Part shown: piece after piece, positions 35,554 to 43,465 of the stretch
How positions within the stretch are numbered: the stretch's first letter is position 1
How the letters are laid out: every line of letters starts with the position of its first letter
NCBI GenBank assembly: GCA_965227535.1
Contig: OZ245761.1
Location: 3,472,001-3,536,000, forward strand
Direction: 5' to 3'
Source of the DNA: SZUA-430 sp965227535
Lineage (GTDB): Bacteria > Pseudomonadota > Alphaproteobacteria > Micropepsales > Micropepsaceae
DNA length: 64,000 nucleotides
Notes under the pieces: model-generated
Seen by the model: only the letters and a program-made list of their open reading frames with translations
The model's database searches: none
Told to the model about the DNA's origin: nothing
Program-made: the position numbers and the translations under genes

Positions 35554-36360
35554 ATGACAACAGAGGCCGTACGCACAGAACGTAACGGGCCCGTCACGAC
35601 AGTGATTTTGTCGCGCCCCGAACGCCGCAACGCCGTCGATCGCCCGACGGCGGACGCGCTGGTCGAAGCCTTCGTGGCCTTCGACCGCGACAAAGATGCA
35701 GCCGTCGCGGTGTTCTATGGCGACAGCGGCGCGTTCTGCGCCGGTGCGGACTTGAAGGGCATTGCCGAAGGCAAGGGCAATCGCCTCGAAGACCCCAAAC
35801 CCGGCTTGGACATTCGCACCGACGACAAAGGCCCGATGGGACCAAGCCGCCTATTGCTGTCAAAGCCGGTGATCGCCGCCATCGCAGGCCCCGCCGTCGC
35901 CGGCGGTCTCGAACTCGCCCTTTGGTGCGACATGCGCATAGCCGAAGAAGACGCCGTTCTGGGCGTGTTCTGCCGCCGCTGGGGCGTGCCGCTGATCGAC
36001 GGCGGCACGGTGCGCCTGCCGCGCCTCATCGGTATGGGCCACGCGATGGATCTAATCCTGACCGGCCGCCCCGTCGCCGCACGCGAAGCGCTCGCCATCG
36101 GCCTCGTCAGCCGCGTCGTAGCGAAAGGCACGGTGCGCGAGGAGGCTGAAAAACTCGCGCGCGAACTGAGCGGCCTGCCGCAAGACTGCATGCGCCACGA
36201 CCGCATGTCGGCATATCAGCAATGGGACATGGACTACGCCGACGCGCTGGCGAACGAATTCGCCCACGGCAAGGCCAGCATGGCCGGCGGCCAGTCCACC
36301 CAAGGCGCAGCCCGCTTCGCTTCAGGCCGCGGTCGCGGCGGCTCGTTTGCGGATATCTGA
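35554..36360 (+). CDS. crotonase / enoyl-CoA hydratase family protein
   Basis: A 268-residue crotonase-fold protein. The oxyanion hole elements are GDSGAFCAGADLKGIAEGKG and AIAGPAVAGGLELALWCDMR. At the Glu144 position it has VFCRRWGVPLIDGGTVRLPR. The Glu164 equivalent region, 'VPLIDGGTVRLPRLIG', is replaced by Asp, as in many non-hydratase crotonases. The substrate is therefore uncertain; it could be a hydratase, isomerase or hydrolase. ATG 35554 starts 118 bp from the divergent acnA start. Confidence 0.9.
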   Translation: MTTEAVRTERNGPVTTVILSRPERRNAVDRPTADALVEAFVAFDRDKDAAVAVFYGDSGAFCAGADLKGIAEGKGNRLEDPKPGLDIRTDDKGPMGPSRLLLSKPVIAAIAGPAVAGGLELALWCDMRIAEEDAVLGVFCRRWGVPLIDGGTVRLPRLIGMGHAMDLILTGRPVAAREALAIGLVSRVVAKGTVREEAEKLARELSGLPQDCMRHDRMSAYQQWDMDYADALANEFAHGKASMAGGQSTQGAARFASGRGRGGSFADI

Positions 36361-36363
36361 TCC

Positions 36364-36978
36364 ATGCGCCTGATCGCGGAAGGCTTGGCGGCGGTACGAG
36401 GTGAGCGCGTCGTCTTCCAAAACATCAACTTCGACGTCGCCAGCGGCCAGGCCCTAGTGCTGCACGGCCCCAACGGCAGCGGCAAGACGACGTTGCTGCG
36501 CGTGATCGCAGGCCTGCTCGGCACGCTCGCCGGGCGCATGCGCGTCATCGACAAAGACGGCGCGGTGTTGACAGACGAACCGCGCGATCAGTCGTTGCAT
36601 TTCGTCGGCCACCAAGACGCGATCCGCCCCCAGCTGCGCGTATTCGAAACGCTGCAATTCCATGCGAATCTGCTTGGCGCGCCGACAAAGAACGTCGACG
36701 CCGCAATCGCCGAATGGGGCTTAGAACCGCTCGCTGAACTCAGCGGCGGCCTGCTCTCGGCCGGCCAACGCCGCCGCGTTTCGCTCGCTCGATTGTCGCT
36801 GCAACGCCGCGCGCTCTGGCTGCTCGACGAACCGCTCGTCGCCCTCGACACGCCGACGCGCGCGCGGCTCAACGACATCTGCTCAAAGCATCTCGCGCAA
36901 GGCGGCCTCATCGTCGCCGCCAGCCACGAACCGTTCCTAGGCGACCGCCGCACGATGACCTTGGGCTATCAGGAATGA
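36364..36978 (+). CDS. ccmA: heme exporter ATP-binding protein CcmA
   Basis: A 204-residue ATPase. GPNGSGKTTLLRVIAGLL is Walker A; LSAGQRRRVSLARLSLQRRA is the degenerate CcmA signature; LWLLDEPLVALDT is Walker B. It drives the CcmABCD complex, which releases heme-loaded CcmE during System I cytochrome c maturation. It starts 3 bp after the crotonase stop and overlaps ccmB (ATGA). Confidence 0.95.
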   Translation: MRLIAEGLAAVRGERVVFQNINFDVASGQALVLHGPNGSGKTTLLRVIAGLLGTLAGRMRVIDKDGAVLTDEPRDQSLHFVGHQDAIRPQLRVFETLQFHANLLGAPTKNVDAAIAEWGLEPLAELSGGLLSAGQRRRVSLARLSLQRRALWLLDEPLVALDTPTRARLNDICSKHLAQGGLIVAASHEPFLGDRRTMTLGYQE

Positions 36979-37640
36979 AAACCTTCAGAGCCCTGGTCTG
37001 GCGCGACATCCTGATCGGCATGAGAGCGAGCGGCGGCGCAGCGCTCGCTGCAGCCTTCTTCGCCCTCATCATCGTCCTCGCGCCCTTAGGCCTAGGCCCC
37101 GACGCCGGCACCTTACGGGCCGCAGGCCCCGGCCTCTTCTGGATTGCCGCCCTGCTCGCCACACTGCTCGGCCTCGAGCGCGTCCTTCAACCCGACGCCG
37201 AAGACGGCACGCTCGATCTCTTGCGCCTCTCGCCGCTCCCGCTCGAACTGGTGGCGCTCGCGAAAATCGCAGCGCACTGGCTCACCTCCGGCTTCATCAT
37301 CAGCTTGCTGGCGCCCTTGCTCGCGCCGCTCTTAAGCTTGGACGCGCCGGCGATCCCCATCCTCGCCGCATCGCTCCTGCTCGGGACACCAGGCCTCAGC
37401 GCCATCGGCACGGCGGCCGCGGCGCTCGGCACCAGCGTCCAGCGCGGCGGCATGGTGCTGGCCATCCTGGTCCTGCCGCTCAACATCCCGTTCCTCATCT
37501 TCGGCGCCAACGCGGTTTCCGCGGCGCAAGCGAACGAAGATCCCACCCAAGCCCTGATCTTCCTGACAGCCGCCTCGCTCATCGCCCTGGTCGTCGGACC
37601 CATCGCCGCCGCCGCGGCATTGCGTCTCAACGAGGACTAG
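36975..37640 (+). CDS. ccmB: heme exporter permease CcmB
   Basis: A 221-residue inner-membrane protein with six helices. MKTFRALVWRDILIGMRASG, then LGLERVLQPDAEDGTLDLLR and LSPLPLELVALAKIAAHWLT are the CcmB signature. The C-terminal half (VLAILVLPLNIPFLIFGANA) is also typical. Overlaps ccmA by 4 bp; ccmC follows after 38 bp. Confidence 0.95.
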   Translation: MKTFRALVWRDILIGMRASGGAALAAAFFALIIVLAPLGLGPDAGTLRAAGPGLFWIAALLATLLGLERVLQPDAEDGTLDLLRLSPLPLELVALAKIAAHWLTSGFIISLLAPLLAPLLSLDAPAIPILAASLLLGTPGLSAIGTAAAALGTSVQRGGMVLAILVLPLNIPFLIFGANAVSAAQANEDPTQALIFLTAASLIALVVGPIAAAAALRLNED

Positions 37641-37678
37641 CGGTAGCACCACCCATGACCGAACTTTAGATTGGCGCC

Positions 37679-38404
37679 ATGCAGCAATTCGCAAATCCGC
37701 AGCGCTTCGTCCGCATCGCCAAAATGCTGACCCCGTGGCTGCTCGGCGCCACGGCGTTGCTGTTGGTGACGGGCCTCTATCTCGCGCTCTTCGTCGCCCC
37801 GCCGGACTATCAGCAAGGCGACGCCGCACGCATCATGTACGTCCATGTGCCCGCCGCCTGGATGTCGCTCTTCATCTACGCCTGCATGGCGGTCAGCAGC
37901 GCCGTCGCCTTCATCTGGAAACACCCGCTCGCCGACGTCGCCGCAAAAGCCTCCGCGCCGATCGGCTGCGTGTTCACAGCGCTCGCGCTCATCACCGGCA
38001 GCCTCTGGGGTCAGCCGATGTGGGGCACGTGGTGGGTGTGGGACGCGCGCCTAACGTCAGTCTTGATCCTCTTCTTCCTCTATCTCGGCTACATCGTGCT
38101 GTGGAGCGTGATCGACGAACCGACGCGCGCCGCCCGCGCCGCCCGCATCCTGGCGCTCGTCGGCGCGATCAACATCCCCATCATCAAATTCTCCGTCGAC
38201 TGGTGGAACACGCTGCATCAGCCAGCATCGGTCTTCCGTATGGACGGCCCGACACTGTCCTCGTCGATGCTGGCGCCGTTGCTGATAATGGCCGTCGCCT
38301 ACAACGTCTTCTACGTCACGTTCCTGCTGATCCGCATGCGCATGGAAGTCTCGCAGCGCCGCCTGCGCACCATCCGCCTAGGTCTGGAGCCCGCACCCGC
38401 ATGA
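37679..38404 (+). CDS. ccmC: heme-handling protein CcmC
   Basis: A 241-residue protein with six transmembrane helices. The tryptophan-rich periplasmic heme motif is WGQPMWGTWWVWDARLTSVL, flanked by heme-ligand histidines in YVHVPAAWMSLFIY and WWNTLHQPASVFR. CcmC attaches heme to CcmE. Its stop overlaps the ccmD ATG (ATGA). Confidence 0.96.
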   Translation: MQQFANPQRFVRIAKMLTPWLLGATALLLVTGLYLALFVAPPDYQQGDAARIMYVHVPAAWMSLFIYACMAVSSAVAFIWKHPLADVAAKASAPIGCVFTALALITGSLWGQPMWGTWWVWDARLTSVLILFFLYLGYIVLWSVIDEPTRAARAARILALVGAINIPIIKFSVDWWNTLHQPASVFRMDGPTLSSSMLAPLLIMAVAYNVFYVTFLLIRMRMEVSQRRLRTIRLGLEPAPA

Positions 38405-38565
38405 ACGAGTTTTTCGCCATGGGCGGTTACGCCGCCTACGTCTGGCCCGCCTACGGGGTCAGCATCGTCGCCCTCATCGCCGTCGCGGTCGTAAGCTGGC
38501 GCGAGATGAAACGCGCCGAACGCCTCGTCGACCTAAGCCAAAAGGCCGAAGCACCGCGCCGTTAG
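38401..38565 (+). CDS. ccmD: small heme exporter subunit CcmD
   Basis: A 54-residue protein with ATG 38401 inside the ccmC stop (ATGA). It has the standard CcmD shape: a short N-terminus (MNEFFAMGGYAAYVWPAYG), one helix (VSIVALIAVAVVSWREMK) and a charged tail. CcmD stabilises CcmABC-CcmE release. ccmE/F/G/H are not next to it; the following genes are unrelated. Confidence 0.92.
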   Translation: MNEFFAMGGYAAYVWPAYGVSIVALIAVAVVSWREMKRAERLVDLSQKAEAPRR

Positions 38566-38600
38566 GGCGATGTGAACCATCGCCGTCCTTATGATGCGGC

Positions 38601-38807
38601 ATGAAAGTGCCCAACCCCGCCGTCCAAATCCCGCCGCCGTTCGCGCGCAACCCCGCGCCGCAACGCAGGCTCGACGTCGGCGATCTCGCCGACCTGACGC
38701 AGGCGCCGAAGGCGCCAGCCGAAGCACACGCGCGAACGCAAGCACCGCCCGCACCGGCAGACGTTCGTCCGCAGCGTCCCGGCTCCGTTCTCGATATTAA
38801 AGTCTAG
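38601..38807 (+). CDS. hypothetical proline-rich protein
   Basis: A 68-residue frame starting at ATG 38601, 35 bp after ccmD and ending 6 bp before the convergent MarR-type stop. It is rich in Pro, Ala and Arg (VQIPPPFARNPAPQRRLDVG), with no helix or motif. No clear SD is visible. It may be a real small disordered protein or a chance frame. It fits neatly between two genes, which mildly favours coding. Confidence 0.4.
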   Translation: MKVPNPAVQIPPPFARNPAPQRRLDVGDLADLTQAPKAPAEAHARTQAPPAPADVRPQRPGSVLDIKV

Positions 38808-38813
38808 GAAAAA

Positions 38814-39293
38814 TCAGCGCCGCTTGCGCTTCGGCTTGCCGCCTTCGTCGTCGGCCAGCGCGTCCGCCGCCGCCTTCGCGATCAGCGTCAACGCCTTGAT
38901 GAACTCCGGCCGCATGCGGGCGGGCAGGGCGTCGAGAATTTTCGTCTCCGACTTCATCACCGCCGGCATCGCGGACTTCAGCGCCCGCCGTCCGGCCGCC
39001 GTGATCTTCACCGAATTCGCGCGCTGATCTTCTTCCGTGCGTTTGCGCGCCAGCAAATCTTTCCCCTGCATCCGCACGATCATGTCGGCCAGCGTCGACC
39101 GATCGATCCCCGTCGACTTCACAAGGTCGGTCTGGCTCATGCCTTCATGCTGGTCGACGGCGAAGAGCACGGCGAACTGACGCTGCGTCAGGACCTTCGA
39201 GTCCTGTTCGTTCGTGTACAGATCATTCGCATACTGGTTGGCGCGCCGCAGCAGGTGGCCGGGCGAACTTTCCAGGTCAAAGCTCTTTGCCAT
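38814..39293 (-). CDS. MarR family transcriptional regulator
   Basis: A 159-residue winged-helix regulator. LTQRQFAVLFAVDQHEGMSQ, TDLVKSTGIDRSTLADMIVR (recognition helix) and RMQGKDLLARKRTEEDQRAN (wing with the D-x-R motif) are clear. The C-terminus is very basic (KPKRKRR). MarR proteins usually repress their own gene and divergent neighbours, here the NUDIX gene. ATG 39293 gives the normal length; the longer open frame upstream crosses into the NUDIX region. Confidence 0.92.
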   Translation of the reverse strand: MAKSFDLESSPGHLLRRANQYANDLYTNEQDSKVLTQRQFAVLFAVDQHEGMSQTDLVKSTGIDRSTLADMIVRMQGKDLLARKRTEEDQRANSVKITAAGRRALKSAMPAVMKSETKILDALPARMRPEFIKALTLIAKAAADALADDEGGKPKRKRR

Positions 39294-39436
39294 TTCGAAT
39301 TCCGGTGGGATAGTTGGCGGGACGGCGCCGCAAGAAATGCTCCGTGTCCGTACCACATCGCGTGACGGTGCGGAAGTTGCCCAAACGGGCGCTCCATTTC
39401 GTCGCACGCGCATATTGCTTTTTGGACAAAACACTG

Positions 39437-39979
39437 ATGGCCGATCGACTGCCGCCGCCGCCCGCGCCGAAGACATGTTGCGAGTTTGTACGCCGCATAC
39501 CCGAAGGCGACAGCCTCGAACGCGACATGTGCGCCAAATGCGGGCATGTGCACTACGTCAACCCCAAGATCGTGGTGGGCGCGGTATGTTCCTGGCACGG
39601 ACGAATTCTGTTGTGCCGCCGCGCGATAGAGCCGCGCCATGGTTTTTGGACGATTCCGGCGGGCTACATGGAAGAACGCGAGACGCCCGCCGAAGGCGCC
39701 GCGCGCGAAGCCTGGGAGGAAGCGATGGCAAAGATCGAGATCGACCGTCTGCTCGCCGTTTATTCCGTGTCCCGCATCTCGCAGGTGCAACTCATCTACC
39801 GCGCCAGACTGGCGTCAGACGATTTCGCGCCCGGCGTCGAAAGCTTGGAGACAAAGCTTTTCGCGTGGGAGGAGATTCCCTGGAATGCACTCGCTTTTCC
39901 AAGCGTGCACTGGGCGTTGAAACACCACCGTGAAGTCGACGGCCGAAGCGACTTTGTCCCCTTCGACAACCCGCTCTAG
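39437..39979 (+). CDS. NUDIX hydrolase with N-terminal zinc ribbon
   Basis: A 180-residue protein. An N-terminal zinc-ribbon-like stretch has C-C near residue 14 and DMCAKCGHVHYVNPKIVVG. The NUDIX box follows at about 77-99, GYMEERETPAEGAAREAWEE (G-x5-E-x7-R-E-x2-E-E). This combination occurs in NADH-pyrophosphatase-like and ADP-ribose hydrolases and hydrolyses nucleoside diphosphates linked to another group. ATG 39437 was chosen over an upstream ATG that adds unrelated residues. Divergent from the MarR gene by 143 bp. Confidence 0.9.
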   Translation: MADRLPPPPAPKTCCEFVRRIPEGDSLERDMCAKCGHVHYVNPKIVVGAVCSWHGRILLCRRAIEPRHGFWTIPAGYMEERETPAEGAAREAWEEAMAKIEIDRLLAVYSVSRISQVQLIYRARLASDDFAPGVESLETKLFAWEEIPWNALAFPSVHWALKHHREVDGRSDFVPFDNPL

Positions 39980-40389
39980 CTGACGGGGCGCAACGAAGGC
40001 TTGCCCGCCGCCTTGGCGCACGCCGACACGGCCGCATCGCTCGCGCCGCCTGGCACGGCCTCGGCGTGCGTCACCGCACCGGAATAAACGTAGACCAACA
40101 ACGTGCAGCCGCCGGTGCCGCTGTATTGCCAAAGCTCAGCGCCAGGCTCCGTGCGCTTCAACGTGGGCTCGCCCCACGCCGATCGCAAACCATCCGCCGA
40201 CATGCCGGCCAAGCCGCTGGTCGAAATCGCCCCGCCCGTCGACGGCGTCACCAAGGGCGCCGCCGGCGTCGGCGCTTCGACTGGCGCGGGCGGCGTCGCC
40301 GGGCTGGATCCAACGACGTCGTTCAACGTCTGGCACCCACTCAACGCAATGGCGGCAATCGCTGCGGCACAGGCAGGGTTGAAACGCAT
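39976..40389 (-). CDS. small lipoprotein, hypothetical
   Basis: A 137-residue lipoprotein. MRFNPACAAAIAAIALSGCQ ends in the lipobox L-S-G-C. A Pro/Ala linker follows, then a globular part (GLAGMSADGLRSAWGEPTLK, ELWQYSGTGGCTLLVYVYSG). The 'lraaWGEP...r.epGaelWqY...gCtL..flY' pattern resembles SmpA/OmlA-like outer-membrane lipoproteins. Its ATG shares one base with the stop of the CysZ-like gene, so the pair is coupled. Confidence 0.82.
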   Translation of the reverse strand: MRFNPACAAAIAAIALSGCQTLNDVVGSSPATPPAPVEAPTPAAPLVTPSTGGAISTSGLAGMSADGLRSAWGEPTLKRTEPGAELWQYSGTGGCTLLVYVYSGAVTHAEAVPGGASDAAVSACAKAAGKPSLRPVS

Positions 40390-41051
40390 CAGCGGTTCCT
40401 CGAAAGTTTGTTGTACTCGTGCGTCATCATCGCCGCCCCGAACAGCGGCACGAAGAAATTCAGTATAGGGATCATCGCCGGCAACGATATCAACACGCCG
40501 CCTAAAAACAAACGCACGCGATGCCGCCGCCGCAAGGCGCGAGCGTCGCGCGCAGGCATGTGGCGCAGCGCCGCGAGTTCGAAGAACGTGCGCCCAGTGA
40601 GATACCCGTTGACAAAAATCACAACCACCGCGCCAAGCCCGAACGATGCCAGCTGCAATGGAATCGAAAGCAAATTCAGCAGCGCGCTGATGACGGTGAA
40701 CATCAAACCCGCGCCAAGCAGACCCCAAAACGTCGCGCCGTCCGGCTGCGGTCCCGGATAATACTTGGCTTCAACGGCATCGCCGACGCGATCGATGAAG
40801 ATGCTCGCGAACAACTGCGCGACCGGTGCGCCCATGAAGATGAAAACGATGACCAGCAGAAACTGCGAGATGATAGCGACCGCGTCGCGTACCCAACTCA
40901 AGCCGAAATTCGGCATGTACGCGACCGACCACTGCAAAGCGATGGTCAGCAGGACGAACAGCGCAAACGTCGCGCCGACGCCCATCCAGAGTACGCCTTG
41001 AAACTTGCGGTCGAACATCTGGCCCAGGGCGGCTGCGGCACTTGAGAGCAT
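40389..41051 (-). CDS. EI24/CysZ-like membrane protein
   Basis: A 220-residue protein of the EI24 domain family. ATFALFVLLTIALQWSVAYM, VAIISQFLLVIVFIFMGAPV, LMFTVISALLNLLSIPLQLA and VVVIFVNGYLTGRTFFELAA are the helices. HMPARDARALRRRHRVRLFL is the cytosolic loop. CysZ members are sulfate transporters, but alphaproteobacterial EI24 proteins are not shown to be, and no cys genes are near. ATG 41051 is used; the longer frame adds a basic extension. Confidence 0.87.
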   Translation of the reverse strand: MLSSAAAALGQMFDRKFQGVLWMGVGATFALFVLLTIALQWSVAYMPNFGLSWVRDAVAIISQFLLVIVFIFMGAPVAQLFASIFIDRVGDAVEAKYYPGPQPDGATFWGLLGAGLMFTVISALLNLLSIPLQLASFGLGAVVVIFVNGYLTGRTFFELAALRHMPARDARALRRRHRVRLFLGGVLISLPAMIPILNFFVPLFGAAMMTHEYNKLSRNR

Positions 41052-41134
41052 GCGAAGCTCGAATCTGTCGATTGTGAACCGGCGGCCCCTGCCTATACTG
41101 CGCCGCGACCGGCGAGGCAAAAGGGTAAGCGATA

Positions 41135-42130
41135 ATGACGAATGCGACGTTCGACGTTCTGGGCGTGGGTCACGCGATCGTCGACATTCTGGCCACTACA
41201 ACCGACGCGTTCTTGAACGAGCACGGCATCGCCAAAAATTCGATGACCTTGGTCGACGGCTATCGCGCGGAAATGCTGGGTCGGTCGATGAAGAACCCGG
41301 TCGAGGCGTCTGGCGGTTCCGGCGCAAACACCATGGTCGGCGTCGCAAGCTTCGGCGGGACCGCCGCCTTCATCGGCAAAGTCAACGACGATCGCCTGGG
41401 CCAAGTCTTCATGGACGACATTCGCCACGCGGGCGTCAGCTTCGATTGCGCCCCCGCGCACGGCAAGGTCGCGACCGCGTCCAGCCACATCCTGATCACG
41501 CCCGACGGCCACCGCAGCATGAATACGTTCTTGGGCTGCGCGAGCGCTCTCGAATACGCGGACGCCAGCCCAGCGCGCGTCGCCTCGGCGAAAATTCTCT
41601 ACGTCGAAGGCTATCTCTGGGACACCGACAGCGCGAAAGGCGTCATCCGCGCCGCCATCGCGCGGGCCAAAGCCGCCAAACGCAAGGTCGCGCTGACACT
41701 CTCCGATCCGTTCTGCGTCGGCCGCTGGCGCGACGAATTCAAAGCGCTACTCGCGGGCGACGTCGACATCCTATTCGCCAACGAAGCCGAAGCAAAAGCG
41801 TTGTACGAAACCGAACAGTTCGACGACGCCTTCCAGGCGCTGCGCAAGTGGGGCAAGACCGCCGCCGTCACGCGTTCGGAAAGCGGCTCGGTCGTCGTCG
41901 AAGGCGGCCGCGTCCACATCATCGAAGCCGAACCCGTCGAACGCGTCGTCGACACGACCGGCGCCGGCGATCAATACGCGGCAGGCTTCCTATTCGGTTA
42001 CGCGCGTGAATTGCCGCTCGCCGTGTGCGGACGTTTGGGCAGCATCGCCGCCGCCGAAGTCATCTCGCACGTCGGCCCGCGTCCGCAGGTCTCGCTGAAG
42101 TCGTTGGCGGCAAAAGCGGGGTTGATCTAG
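41135..42130 (+). CDS. adenosine kinase (PfkB family)
   Basis: A 331-residue ribokinase-fold enzyme. SGGSGANTMVGVASFGGTAA near residue 60 is the first PfkB signature. ILFANEAEAKALYETEQF and VVDTTGAGDQYAAGFLFGYA (catalytic Asp in T-G-A-G-D) complete it. GHAIVDILATTTDAFL and the N-x-M substrate region fit the adenosine kinase branch, which phosphorylates adenosine to AMP. Fructokinase-type sugar kinases remain possible. The stop overlaps the hisE stop. Confidence 0.9.
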   Translation: MTNATFDVLGVGHAIVDILATTTDAFLNEHGIAKNSMTLVDGYRAEMLGRSMKNPVEASGGSGANTMVGVASFGGTAAFIGKVNDDRLGQVFMDDIRHAGVSFDCAPAHGKVATASSHILITPDGHRSMNTFLGCASALEYADASPARVASAKILYVEGYLWDTDSAKGVIRAAIARAKAAKRKVALTLSDPFCVGRWRDEFKALLAGDVDILFANEAEAKALYETEQFDDAFQALRKWGKTAAVTRSESGSVVVEGGRVHIIEAEPVERVVDTTGAGDQYAAGFLFGYARELPLAVCGRLGSIAAAEVISHVGPRPQVSLKSLAAKAGLI

Positions 42131-42456
42131 CGCGCGATATTCTTGCGTGCCGCTTTGTCGTCGAGGCCGGAACGTCCCTCGCGCGCCGTCAGTTCGGCAT
42201 ACACATCGGCCGGATCGACATCGCTCGCGACCCAAAGAACGCAGAGGTGATAGAGCAGGTCCGCTGACTCTGCGACGCGTTCGCGTTTGTCGCCGGTCAG
42301 CGCCGCAATGGCGACCTCGACCCCTTCCTCACCAACCTTCTTGGCGCACTTCGACACGCCTTCCTTCAGCAGCTTCGCCGTGTAGGAACGCAACGGATCG
42401 GCTGATTTCCGCGCCAACACTTGGTCGTACAGCCGGTCGATGGGGTGCTCACTCAT
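42127..42456 (-). CDS. hisE: phosphoribosyl-ATP diphosphatase
   Basis: A 109-residue all-alpha MazG-like pyrophosphohydrolase, second step of histidine synthesis. Signature: SYTAKLLKEGVSKCAKKVGE, EGVEVAIAALTGDKRERVAE and SADLLYHLCVLWVASD, with the E-E-x-x-E and E-x-x-D metal sites. ATG 42456 gives MSEHPIDRLYD; the frame is open further upstream without conservation. It stands alone, separated from any other his gene in the window. Confidence 0.94.
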   Translation of the reverse strand: MSEHPIDRLYDQVLARKSADPLRSYTAKLLKEGVSKCAKKVGEEGVEVAIAALTGDKRERVAESADLLYHLCVLWVASDVDPADVYAELTAREGRSGLDDKAARKNIAR

Positions 42457-42551
42457 ACGCGTAAAACCTGTACCGGGCCGAGAATCGACCGAAACCCAGG
42501 GTATAGCCCACAACCTGCTGTGGCAAAGCGCGGTCGTGCCAGGGTCCGATT

Positions 42552-42568
42552 ATGTTATAATATAACAT
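42552..42568 (+). promoter_or_regulatory. Zur box overlapping the promoter of the zinc operon
   Basis: A perfect 17-bp palindrome, ATGTTATA-A-TATAACAT. It matches the known proteobacterial Zur operator core (TGTTATAnTATAACA). It contains TATAAT at 42556-42561, which can serve as the -10 element, so bound zinc-Zur would block initiation. The first codon of the operon is 16 bp downstream. Confidence 0.9.
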
Positions 42569-42584
42569 TCGCGAGAGCCTCCGG

Positions 42585-42689
42585 ATGCGCAAACTCAACC
42601 TCCTCACCATGGGCGCCGTAGAGCGCACGGCCTTAGTGGCCTGCGCCCTAGCGGTCCTCTGGCTCGGCGTCGCCTGGGCCCTGACATGA
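42585..42689 (+). CDS. 34-aa membrane peptide leading the zinc operon
   Basis: ATG 42585, with GAGAG 7 nt upstream, opens a 34-codon frame. It encodes a short polar N-terminus (MRKLNLLTMGAVER) and one hydrophobic helix (TALVACALAVLWLGVAWALT). Its stop overlaps the znuC ATG (ATGA), so ribosomes reaching znuC probably come through it. It is the first frame after the Zur-box promoter. I know of no family; it may be a real small subunit of the transporter or a translational-coupling leader. Confidence 0.6.
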   Translation: MRKLNLLTMGAVERTALVACALAVLWLGVAWALT

Positions 42690-43465
42690 GCCAAACCCCG
42701 GCCATCGGACTCACGGACCTGATCGTGACCTATCGGCGCGTGCCGGCCGTCCATCACGTAACGGGCGGCTTCGCCCCTGGCTCCCTCACCGCCATCGCGG
42801 GTCCGAACGGCGCGGGCAAGAGCACGCTTCTCAAAGCCATCATGGGCCTCCTGCCGATCAGCGACGGCCGCATCGACCGAGGCGGCATGCCCGCAAAGTC
42901 CTTCGCCTATCTGCCCCAAGTGCCGGAGATCGACCGCACCTTCCCGATCTCGGTCCTGCAGACCGTGCTCATGGGCGCCTGGCCCCGCGCCGGCGCCTTT
43001 CGCGCCGTGTCGAAGGTCGACCAAGAATGCGCCCGTGCCTGCATCGCCAACGTCGGCCTCGCCGGTTACGAACACGCCCCCATCGCCGCGCTGTCGGCCG
43101 GCCAATGGCACCGCGCCCTCTTCGCGCGTCTGATCCTGCAAGACGCGCGCGTCATCCTCCTCGACGAGCCCTTCGCCGCCGTCGACGAACGCACGACCGC
43201 CGATCTCATGAAACTCGTCCACGGTTGGCATAACGAAGGCCGCACGGTCATCGCCGTCCTGCACGACGTCGCCTTCATCCGCCGCCACTTCTCGGAAACA
43301 CTGTTGATCGCCCGCGAACTCGTCGCCTGGGGCCCGACGGCCGAAGCGCTCTCCGACGAAAATATCGAACGCGCCCGCGCCATGACCGACCGCTGGGCCC
43401 GCGAACAGAACGGCGCGCACGAACACCACGACCATCACGATCACGCGGGCCACGCGCACGCATGA
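42686..43465 (+). CDS. znuC: zinc ABC transporter ATP-binding protein
   Basis: A 259-residue ATPase of the metal-uptake class. Walker A is GPNGAGKSTLLKAIMGLLPI. YLPQVPEIDRTFPISVLQTV is typical of Mn/Zn ATPases (R-x-FP). The signature is altered (LSAGQWHRALFARLILQ instead of LSGGQ-QR), and Walker B is VILLDEPFAAVDE. The last 20 residues are a His-rich tail (HEHHDHHDHAGHAHA) suited to zinc binding. It overlaps both the 34-codon ORF and znuB by 4 bp. Confidence 0.93.
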   Translation: MSQTPAIGLTDLIVTYRRVPAVHHVTGGFAPGSLTAIAGPNGAGKSTLLKAIMGLLPISDGRIDRGGMPAKSFAYLPQVPEIDRTFPISVLQTVLMGAWPRAGAFRAVSKVDQECARACIANVGLAGYEHAPIAALSAGQWHRALFARLILQDARVILLDEPFAAVDERTTADLMKLVHGWHNEGRTVIAVLHDVAFIRRHFSETLLIARELVAWGPTAEALSDENIERARAMTDRWAREQNGAHEHHDHHDHAGHAHA

